Source: Caulobacteraceae bacterium
GTDB lineage: Bacteria; Pseudomonadota; Alphaproteobacteria; Caulobacterales; Caulobacteraceae
NCBI GenBank assembly: GCA_947456005.1
Contig: CANGRP010000188.1
Span: 1-5,256 of the forward strand
Reading direction: 5' to 3'
Length of the DNA: 5,256 bases
The notes below the pieces were generated by a model that was given only the letters and a program-made list of their open reading frames with translations, did not search any database and was not told the DNA's origin. Made by a program: the position numbers and the translations under genes. Shown piece after piece: positions 1-5,256 of the stretch. Positions within the stretch are counted from its first letter, which is position 1; every line of letters starts with the position of its first letter.

Positions 1-586
1 CGGCGATGGTCGCCTCGCCGTCGATGGTGGTGTTGTTGTCGTCGAACAGGACGGTCAGCCGGTTCAGCCGGAACCGGCCGGCGATGGAGGCGGCCTCGTG
101 GCTGACGCCCTCCATCAGGCAGCCGTCGCCGGCGATGACCCAGGTCCGGTGGTCCACCAGATCCTCGCCGAAGCGGGCGGCCAGGTGGCGCTCGGCCATG
201 GCCATGCCGACGGCGGTGGCGATGCCCTGGCCGAGGGGGCCTGTGGTGGTCTCCACCCCCGGCGTGTGGCCGTATTCCGGATGCCCCGGGGTGTTGGAGC
301 CCCACTGCCGGAAGTTGCGGATCTGGTCCATGGTCACGGCCTTGAAGCCGGTCAGGTGCAGGAGCGCGTAGATCAGCATCGAGCCGTGGCCGGCCGACAG
401 GACGAAGCGGTCGCGATCCGCCCAGTCGGGGCGAGACGCGTCGTATTTCAGGAACTTTGTCCAGAGGACCGTGGCTACGTCGGCCATGCCCATCGGCATG
501 CCCTGGTGGCCCGATTTCGCCTTGTGCACCGCATCCATTGATAGGACGCGGATGGCGTCGGCCATTTTCACGGGCGAGACAGGCAT
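1..586 (-). CDS. tkt: Transketolase, N-terminal part (cut by window edge)
   Basis: Thiamine-diphosphate enzyme of the non-oxidative pentose phosphate pathway; it moves two-carbon ketol units between sugar phosphates in the cytoplasm. The 195 residues visible are roughly the first third of a family protein of about 660 residues and cover the start of the pyrimidine/pyrophosphate-binding domain. Family landmarks lie at nearly the same numbers as in E. coli TktA: SGHQG with H27, SAGHGS with H67, GHPEYGH with H102, TGPLGQG at 115-121, and the ThDP/metal motif beginning GDGCLMEG at 153 and ending at N185. No key residue is missing in the part seen. I chose ATG at 586 (MPVSPVKMADAIR); an in-frame ATG at 565 (MADAIRVLS) is the alternative. 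Neither has a convincing Shine-Dalgarno. The gene is divergent from zauP, and its remainder lies beyond position 1. Confidence 0.97.
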   Translation of the reverse strand, partial: MPVSPVKMADAIRVLSMDAVHKAKSGHQGMPMGMADVATVLWTKFLKYDASRPDWADRDRFVLSAGHGSMLIYALLHLTGFKAVTMDQIRNFRQWGSNTPGHPEYGHTPGVETTTGPLGQGIATAVGMAMAERHLAARFGEDLVDHRTWVIAGDGCLMEGVSHEAASIAGRFRLNRLTVLFDDNNTTIDGEATIA

Positions 587-660
587 GGCGGGAATCCGGT
601 TTTCGGCGGTGGGGCTTTGGGCCTCGCACAGGGGGCCGGAAGGGTCAAGAAAGGTAAGTG

Positions 661-690
661 TTCCGGCGGCGCGGCGGATGGCGCTATAGA
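661..690 (+). promoter_or_regulatory. Candidate promoter of the zauP-zapA operon
   Basis: GCGCTATAGA at 681-690 contains a -10-like TATAGA (685-690) and resembles the GCTANA-type -10 box of Caulobacter housekeeping promoters. A weak -35-like TTCCGG lies at 661-666, with an 18-base spacer. Transcription would begin near 697, giving a leader of about 20 bases before zauP. This is pattern matching only; the -35 match is poor. Confidence 0.35.
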
Positions 691-715
691 GAAGGGGCAA
701 CCTCCGGAGTCCCTC

Positions 716-979
716 ATGACCCAGGACGAAACCGCCCTTGACCAGGCCGCACGGCGGCTGGATCGGGCCTTGGCCCTTCTCGAGCAGGAACTGGCGGGAC
801 GCCGGTCCGGCGGCGAGGGCGAGCTCTTCGACCCGGCCCGCAGCAGCCTGGCCGCCGAGCTTGAGCGCAGCCGCGCCCGGGAGCAGGCGCTCCAGGCCGC
901 GGGCGCCGAGGCCTCCCGCGCCCTCGGGCAGGCCATCGCCGAGATCGAGTCGGTGCTGGGCGGCGGCAAGGGAGACTGA
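716..979 (+). CDS. zauP: ZauP-like coiled-coil division protein (DUF4164 type)
   Basis: A short cytoplasmic protein of 87 residues, almost entirely predicted helix and coiled coil: residues 6-29 and about 42-83 are rich in Ala, Leu, Glu and Arg with heptad-like hydrophobic spacing. A charged, Gly-containing break at 29-40 (GRRSGGEGELFDP) separates the two segments. It has no signal peptide or membrane helix. In Caulobacter crescentus the coiled-coil gene directly upstream of zapA encodes ZauP, which binds ZapA and helps focus the cytokinetic FtsZ ring. The assignment rests on that position plus the coiled-coil character, since such sequences carry few diagnostic residues. ATG 716 was chosen because GGAG at 706-709 sits 6 bases upstream; the same frame is open further up to 617 but without such a site. 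Only 3 bases separate its stop from zapA, so the two are almost certainly co-transcribed and probably translationally coupled. Confidence 0.8.
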   Translation: MTQDETALDQAARRLDRALALLEQELAGRRSGGEGELFDPARSSLAAELERSRAREQALQAAGAEASRALGQAIAEIESVLGGGKGD

Positions 980-982
980 TCC

Positions 983-1309
983 ATGGCCCAGGTGACCCTC
1001 AGCGTGAACGGCCGTCCCTATGTGGTCGGCTGCGAGGACGGCCAGGAGGCCCACCTCACGGAACTCGCCCGCCTGTTCGACGCCCAGGTCCGCCAAGTCT
1101 CCCAGGATGTCGGCCAGCTGGGAGAAACCCGGCTCTTCCTGATGGCCGCCCTGCTCCTGGCCGACGAGCTTGCCGACCTGCGCGGCCGGCATGCCGGCCT
1201 GCAGTCCGAACATGCGCGCCTGCAGGCGGGGGCCGGCGGGATCGAAGCTCGCGCCACCGCCGCCCTGGAGGCCGCCGCACGCCGGATCGAGAAACTGGCG
1301 GGGGCCTGA
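983..1309 (+). CDS. zapA: Cell division protein ZapA
   Basis: FtsZ-ring-associated protein that cross-links FtsZ protofilaments and stabilises the Z-ring. The 108 residues match the family's usual length (E. coli ZapA 109). The N-terminal globular head (residues 1-50) shows the typical layout: beta strand VTLSVNGRPYVVGC, then ED-x-(3-5)-L-x-x-LA helix (EAHLTELARLFD). The segment ETRLFLMAALLLADEL (48-63) is the conserved start of the long dimerisation helix. Residues about 64-105 are an Ala/Arg/Glu-rich coiled coil. GGGAG at 970-974, 8 bases before ATG 983, overlaps the end of zauP, which supports this start and coupling to the upstream gene. The 6S RNA promoter begins only 23 bases past the stop. 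In Caulobacter, ZapA acts together with ZauP. Confidence 0.95.
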   Translation: MAQVTLSVNGRPYVVGCEDGQEAHLTELARLFDAQVRQVSQDVGQLGETRLFLMAALLLADELADLRGRHAGLQSEHARLQAGAGGIEARATAALEAAARRIEKLAGA

Positions 1310-1331
1310 ACCGTCCCGGGGGCCGTCCGCC

Positions 1332-1360
1332 TTGCCGCGAGGCCCGGCGGGGCCTAGATT
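1332..1360 (+). promoter_or_regulatory. Housekeeping (sigma-70/RpoD-type) promoter of the 6S RNA gene
   Basis: TTGCCG (-35, 1332-1337) and TAGATT (-10, 1355-1360) are separated by exactly 17 bases, and CCTAGATT resembles the Caulobacter GCTANAWC -10 box. The predicted start of transcription, about 7 bases past the -10, falls at 1367-1368. That coincides with the start of the closing stem of the 6S RNA. Position and spacing both fit; this is the best promoter in the window. Confidence 0.7.
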
Positions 1361-1366
1361 GTCCGG

Positions 1367-1541
1367 CGGCGGGTCCTGCTGCGGCTCGCGTCGAAGGCGA
1401 CTAATCCCAGCGACCTTAATTCACTCGAAGGGAGCTGTCCCTGTCTGGGTCCGTGGACCCGGATACATGGCGCCCACCTGGTCATCCAGGTCGAGGGGAT
1501 TGAACAGTCCTTCACGGTTCCCGCGGCGCCGCCACCTCTTT
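1367..1541 (+). ncRNA. ssrS: 6S RNA (SsrS), regulator of RNA polymerase
   Basis: 6S RNA mimics an open promoter, binds housekeeping RNA polymerase holoenzyme and inhibits transcription in stationary phase; it also templates short pRNAs. The call rests on three things. First, the place between zapA and the cyclo-ligase gene, where proteobacterial ssrS usually sits. Second, a well-spaced promoter just upstream. Third, a hand-built fold of nested pairings: closing stem GCTGCGG 1378-1384 with CCGCGGC 1521-1527 (optionally extended by GGCGGC 1365-1370 with GCCGCC 1528-1533); GAAGG 1393-1397 with CCTTC 1509-1513; AATCCC 1403-1408 with GGGATT 1496-1501; a central bubble; an apical arm 1430-1475 capped by GGGTC-CGTG-GACCC at 1447-1460; and a small 3'-side hairpin ACCTGG-TCAT-CCAGGT at 1476-1491. 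The length of about 175 bases fits the family. The 3' end is set loosely at the TCTTT after the closing stem; both ends may be off by several bases. Confidence 0.87.
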
Positions 1542-1554
1542 CCCCGGACACGCC

Positions 1555-2139
1555 TTGCCGTCCAACGACCCTGACCCAGACTCCCGACAGGACCTGCGAA
1601 GACGCCTCCGGCGCCGGCGAAGCGCCCTGGCGGTCGCCTCGCCGGAGGCGGGCGAGGCTGCGGCCCGCCTCCTCCCCCCGGACAGCCTGCCCCCGGTCCG
1701 CACCTTCGCAGCCTATCTCCCGGCGGGCGGCGAGATCGATCCCGGTCCCCTTTCGGCGCGGTTGCTGGCCCTGGGCGCCGAGAGGCTCCTGCCGCGGGTG
1801 TCCGAGGACGGGCGGCTGAGATTCCTGGACGCCCCGCCAGAGGCGCCTCTCACCCCCGACGCCGCCGGCGTCCCCGCCCCGCACCCGGACCGTCCCGAGC
1901 GGCGCCCCGACCTCGTCATCACCCCCCTTGTCGGCTTCGACCGTTTCGGCGGCCGCCTTGGCCAGGGCGGCGGACACTACGACCGGGCCCTCGCGAGCCT
2001 GAGGCGAACCGGCCCCGTCTTTGTCCTGGGCCTGGCCTTCGTCGGGCAGGAGGTGGACAGGCTGGCGCTTGAGCCCCACGATCAAACCCTTGACGCCGTC
2101 CTGACAGAGGCCGGATACCGCCGCCTCCCGCAGGCCTGA
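1555..2139 (+). CDS. ygfA: 5-formyltetrahydrofolate cyclo-ligase (methenyl-THF synthetase)
   Basis: Also called fau. It converts 5-formyl-THF to 5,10-methenyl-THF with ATP, returning a storage or inhibitory folate to the one-carbon pool; cytoplasmic. The 194 residues match the family size. The N-terminal basic helix (RQDLRRRLRRRRSAL, 11-25) fits the usual start. AAYLPAGGEID (52-62) corresponds to the substrate-binding Y-x-P...E region. PDLVITPLVGFD (118-129) runs into the glycine-rich ATP loop RFGGRLGQGGGHYDR (130-144), followed by GLAF..Q (159-165) and EPHDQ.LD.VLTE (173-185). All core residues are present. The start is inferred: TTG 1555 is the only usual start codon between an in-frame stop at 1501-1503 and the first conserved helix, with only a weak GGA (1546-1548) upstream. 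The gene follows the 6S RNA by about 14 bases and lies 9 bases before the metallophosphoesterase gene. Confidence 0.93.
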   Translation: MPSNDPDPDSRQDLRRRLRRRRSALAVASPEAGEAAARLLPPDSLPPVRTFAAYLPAGGEIDPGPLSARLLALGAERLLPRVSEDGRLRFLDAPPEAPLTPDAAGVPAPHPDRPERRPDLVITPLVGFDRFGGRLGQGGGHYDRALASLRRTGPVFVLGLAFVGQEVDRLALEPHDQTLDAVLTEAGYRRLPQA

Positions 2140-2148
2140 AGGAACAGC

Positions 2149-2985
2149 ATGCGTTTCGCCTTTTTCGGAGACGTGGTCGGCAAGTCCGGCCGGGACGGCC
2201 TGGCCGACCACCTGCCCGGCCTGCGCCGGCGCCTCGACCTCGAGTTCGTCATCATCAACGCCGAGAACGCAGCGGCGGGGTTCGGCATTACCGAGCGGAC
2301 CGCACGCGACCTCTTCGACGCCGGCGCCGACTGCCTGACCCTGGGCAATCACGCCTGGGACCAGAAGGAGGCCCTGACCTACATCGTCCGCGAGCCGCGG
2401 CTGATCCGGCCGCTGAACTATCCGGTGCTGGCCGATGCGCCGGGCCTGGGCGCCAATCTCTTCGAAACCCGCGGCGGGCGCCGGATCCTGGTGATCAACC
2501 TCCTGGGCCGCGTCCACATGGACAGCCTGGACGATCCCTTCGCCGCCGTGGACCGCGAGTTGGAGAAGGCGCCCCTCGGAATGGTGGCGGACGCCGTCGT
2601 GGTCGACATGCACGCCGAGGTCACCTCCGAGAAGATGGCCATGGGCCACTTCTGCGACGGGCGCGCCAGCCTGGTCGTAGGCACCCACACCCACGTGCCC
2701 ACTGCCGACGCCCAGATCCTGCCCGGCGGCACCGCCTACCAGACCGACGCCGGCGCCTGCGCCGACTATGACAGCGTCATCGGCAACATGAAGGAGGAGC
2801 CGCTCCGCCGGTTCACCACCCGGATCTCCGGCGGCCGGTTCAAGCCGGCGGAGGGTCCGGCGACGGTGTGCGGGGTGTTCGTGGAGACCGACGACGCCAC
2901 GGGCCTTGCCCGGCGGATCGCCCCGATCCGGATCGGCGGCCGTCTGTCCGAGACCGTGCCTGACCTCAGCCCGGCCGCCGCCTGA
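2149..2985 (+). CDS. YmdB-type metallophosphoesterase (TIGR00282 family)
   Basis: Cytoplasmic di-metal phosphoesterase of 278 residues, a normal family length. Metal and catalytic residues of the calcineurin-like fold are complete and easy to place: FGDVVG with D8; NAEN with E39 and N40; GNHAWD with N67 and the catalytic H68; VVDMHAEVTSEK with H155; and VVGTHTHVPTAD with H180 and H182. The C-terminal family signature TDAGACADYDSVIG (199-212) is also present. D8, E39, N40, N67 and H68 have the same numbers as in Bacillus subtilis YmdB, which hydrolyses cyclic nucleotides and affects biofilm and motility decisions; the substrate in alphaproteobacteria is not known to me. AAGGAA at 2139-2144, starting on the last base of the upstream stop codon, is a good Shine-Dalgarno for ATG 2149. 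This makes it the second gene of a two-gene unit with the cyclo-ligase. Its 3' end overlaps the convergent EF-hand gene by 20 bp. Confidence 0.94.
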   Translation: MRFAFFGDVVGKSGRDGLADHLPGLRRRLDLEFVIINAENAAAGFGITERTARDLFDAGADCLTLGNHAWDQKEALTYIVREPRLIRPLNYPVLADAPGLGANLFETRGGRRILVINLLGRVHMDSLDDPFAAVDRELEKAPLGMVADAVVVDMHAEVTSEKMAMGHFCDGRASLVVGTHTHVPTADAQILPGGTAYQTDAGACADYDSVIGNMKEEPLRRFTTRISGGRFKPAEGPATVCGVFVETDDATGLARRIAPIRIGGRLSETVPDLSPAAA

Positions 2986-3613
2986 AGAAACGACCGATGC
3001 CGGCGGGCGGCGCCTGTCGGGCCTCCAGCCGCGCCAGAAGAGGCGGAAGGGTGAGGCGGCCAGCCTCCGCCTCGTCCAGCAAGGCGAAACGGCGGGCGGC
3101 GGCCCTGGCCTGCTCCTCCGCCGTGATCCTGCCGTCATAGTTCTGGTCCGCGCCCCGGACCGGCTGGGGTTCATCCAGCAGACCGAAGGACGAAGCGCCA
3201 TCCAGGCCCCGGGCGCTGGGCGTCGGCCCCTCGCCACCGGGACGCTCATTCCGGAAGACTGCGGACTGGGGCAGGATCTCAGGAGCGACTTCGTTCTCGT
3301 AGGCGGTGTTCTCGAACCCATCGACGCGGCCATCGCGGTCGGTATCGAGCCGGGCGTGGAAGCGCAGGCCGTCCGCCCTGAACTCCTGCAGGGTGAGGGC
3401 GCCATCCTTGTCGACGTCGGCGCCGGCGAACCAGTCCGCCAACCCGGAGGGGGAGCGGAAGGGCTCGCCGAAGGGGCTGATGAAGAGGCTCCCCCCGGGG
3501 GGCGGGGGGGCGGCCTGGAGAGCGCCGGCGCCGAGCAGGGCCAGGATGAAGCCGGGCCCGGCGCGGACGGAAAGGCCGTGGAGCCTGCGGAGGGGCGAGG
3601 AACGAGGACTCAT
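2966..3613 (-). CDS. Secreted/periplasmic EF-hand calcium-binding protein
   Basis: A 215-residue protein with an N-terminal export signal: basic stretch to about R17, hydrophobic core GFILALLGAGAL (21-32), likely cleavage after LQA (34) or nearby. A proline/glycine linker follows. Three canonical 12-residue EF loops can be read: DVDKDGALTLQE (66-77), DTDRDGRVDGFE (90-101) and DQNYDGRITAEE (156-167). A fourth at 180-191 (DEAEAGRLTLPP) has lost ligands at positions 3, 5 and 12 and is probably dead. Loops come as two pairs with 24 residues between starts, joined by a low-complexity linker (about 110-150) rich in Gly, Pro and Ser. The C-terminus is strongly basic (RFFRRRPG). The start ATG at 3613 has CTCCC (3622-3626; GGGAG on the coding strand) 8 bases upstream. 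The partner and role are unknown; calcium sensing or buffering in the envelope is inference. I do not recognise a named gene. Confidence 0.88.
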   Translation of the reverse strand: MSPRSSPLRRLHGLSVRAGPGFILALLGAGALQAAPPPPGGSLFISPFGEPFRSPSGLADWFAGADVDKDGALTLQEFRADGLRFHARLDTDRDGRVDGFENTAYENEVAPEILPQSAVFRNERPGGEGPTPSARGLDGASSFGLLDEPQPVRGADQNYDGRITAEEQARAAARRFALLDEAEAGRLTLPPLLARLEARQAPPAGIGRFFRRRPG

Positions 3614-3636
3614 GATTCTAACTCCCGACGGATGAG

Positions 3637-3665
3637 AGGACAGAACGCCTCGCCTGCGGCGTCAA
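3637..3665 (-). promoter_or_regulatory. Candidate promoter of the EF-hand gene
   Basis: On the minus strand TTGACG (3665-3660) is a perfect match to the Caulobacter-type -35 box. The hexamer 17 bases further on (3642-3637) reads TGTCCT, a poor -10. The location 24 bases before the start codon is reasonable. It is kept as a candidate because of the -35 only. Confidence 0.35.
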
Positions 3666-3782
3666 TGCGGCGCAACGGGTTTCCGCACGACCCCGGACTT
3701 GTCATCACCCGCGACGTCCCGTCATCCTCGCGGCCTGGCGACGGGTGTCCGCCCGCTCACACACGCAGACCCGGGGTTCGAC

Positions 3783-4151
3783 ATGCTGCACTTTCTCGTT
3801 CGCGCCGCCTTCGCCGCCTTTGGCCTCGCCATCGCCGCCCGGCTTGTCTCCGGGATTACCTACGACGCACCCATGACCCTCGCCCTGGCGGTCCTCCTGC
3901 TCGGGTTGGTCAACGCCCTGTTGCGGCCCCTGCTCATCCTGCTGACCCTGCCCCTGACCGTGCTGAGCTTTGGTCTCTTCCTGCTGGTGATCAACGCCGG
4001 GATGATCCTCCTGGTGTCCCGGATCGTGCCAGGTTTCCAGGTCGCCGGCTTCACCCCGGCCCTGCTCGCCGCCCTGATCACCGGCGTGACCAGCTGGGCG
4101 GCCCACCTTCTGCTGGGCGACCTCAACCGGCTGACCTCCCGCAACGGCTGA
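3783..4151 (+). CDS. Phage-holin-like four-helix membrane protein (PF04020 family)
   Basis: A 122-residue inner-membrane protein with four predicted helices: about 4-25, 30-53, 57-80 and 91-111. The family signature is clear: N44-x-x-x-RP (NALLRP), then LLTLPLTVLSFGLF and the VIN at 69-71, followed by the short GFQVAGF loop. Proteins of this family are named after mycobacteriophage holins. They are, however, common single-copy chromosomal genes in bacteria with no prophage nearby, as here, and their role is not established; the name should not be read as a lysis function. ATG 3783 starts right at the first helix, with only a weak GGGG (3773-3776) as ribosome site. The frame is open upstream to a TTG at 3699, but that extension (SRHPRGLATGVRP and so on) looks like non-coding sequence. 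The gene is divergent from the EF-hand gene and convergent with groEL. Confidence 0.88.
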   Translation: MLHFLVRAAFAAFGLAIAARLVSGITYDAPMTLALAVLLLGLVNALLRPLLILLTLPLTVLSFGLFLLVINAGMILLVSRIVPGFQVAGFTPALLAALITGVTSWAAHLLLGDLNRLTSRNG

Positions 4152-4175
4152 GCCCAGGATGTGGCGCCGCCCATG

Positions 4176-4213
4176 AAAAAGGGGGCGGAGCCATAAGCTC
4201 CGCCCCCCGACTT
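4176..4213 (-). terminator. Rho-independent terminator of groEL, possibly bidirectional
   Basis: A perfect 11-bp stem, GGGGGCGGAGC (4181-4191) with GCTCCGCCCCC (4197-4207), encloses a 5-base loop. Read from groEL (minus strand) the stem is followed directly by TTTTT (4180-4176), a classic intrinsic terminator 24 bases past the groEL stop. On the plus strand the stem is followed by CGACTTT, a weak T tract that could partly terminate the membrane-protein transcript. Confidence 0.9.
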
Positions 4214-4230
4214 TCCGTATGCGATAGGGA

Positions 4231-5256
<1,026 letters not shown>

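Noticed and set aside
643..648. TTGACC on the minus strand as -35 of a transketolase promoter
   Set aside because: No acceptable -10 lies 16-18 bases downstream (the hexamer at 17 bases reads GAGGCC), so I did not annotate it.
617..715. Upstream extension of zauP to a start at 617
   Set aside because: The added 33 residues do not continue the coiled coil, the region holds the likely promoter, and ATG 716 has a good Shine-Dalgarno.
2971..3012. GC-rich imperfect inverted repeat near the phosphoesterase/EF-hand junction as a terminator
   Set aside because: The pairing is interrupted and no T tract follows on either strand; it is ordinary for this base composition.
1354..3405. Very long open frame on the minus strand (683 codons) across 6S RNA, cyclo-ligase, phosphoesterase and part of the EF-hand gene
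   Set aside because: It is antisense to three well-supported genes and one RNA gene, has low-complexity Arg/Gly/Pro/Ala composition and matches no recognisable family. Long spurious frames are expected in high-GC DNA.
3701..3750. Short GTCATC direct repeats and a CCCGTC/GACGGG inverted repeat upstream of the membrane-protein gene
   Set aside because: Two copies of a 6-base word and a 6-bp arm are within chance in this GC-rich spacer; no operator family is recognisable.
3699..3782. Upstream TTG start for the holin-like protein
   Set aside because: The extra 28 residues are polar and Pro/Arg-rich, with no family support; the family normally begins right at the first helix.

Overview
This high-GC window reads as ordinary chromosome of an alphaproteobacterium, most likely a member of the Caulobacterales (Caulobacter, Phenylobacterium or Brevundimonas type). 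The assignment is an inference. It rests on the zauP-zapA gene pair, the order zapA - 6S RNA - 5-formyltetrahydrofolate cyclo-ligase, the GroEL tail ending in GDMDF, and a housekeeping-type promoter in front of the 6S RNA. I see no integrase, transposase, CRISPR array, tRNA or rRNA, and no sign of recent gene transfer.

Layout. Positions 1-586 (minus) hold the N-terminal third of transketolase, cut by the window edge. A short divergent spacer of about 130 bases leads into a plus-strand cluster: zauP (716-979), zapA (983-1309), a 6S RNA gene with its own promoter (about 1367-1541), 5-formyltetrahydrofolate cyclo-ligase (1555-2139) and a YmdB-type metallophosphoesterase (2149-2985). A secreted EF-hand protein on the minus strand (2966-3613) converges on the phosphoesterase gene and overlaps its 3' end by 20 bp. 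It is divergent from a small four-helix membrane protein of the phage-holin-like PF04020 family (plus, 3783-4151). The window closes with the C-terminal 341 residues of GroEL (minus, 4231-5256, cut by the edge). A strong 11-bp hairpin terminator separates GroEL from the membrane protein.

How the genes work together. ZauP and ZapA are a cell-division pair: in Caulobacter they jointly focus the FtsZ ring. The 6S RNA binds housekeeping RNA polymerase and tunes transcription in slow growth. The cyclo-ligase returns 5-formyl-THF to the active folate pool. Transketolase (pentose phosphate / Calvin-type sugar exchange) and GroEL (protein folding) are housekeeping neighbours with no specific link to the cluster.

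The most interesting items are in the RNA and fine structure rather than in a new gene system. The 6S RNA can be folded by hand from nested complementary segments, and its central region holds mutually exclusive pairings. The EF-hand gene carries a run of C7-G-C6-G6 just after its signal peptide. The cyclo-ligase must start at a TTG only about 14 bases past the 6S RNA. I found no convincing undescribed multi-gene system here.
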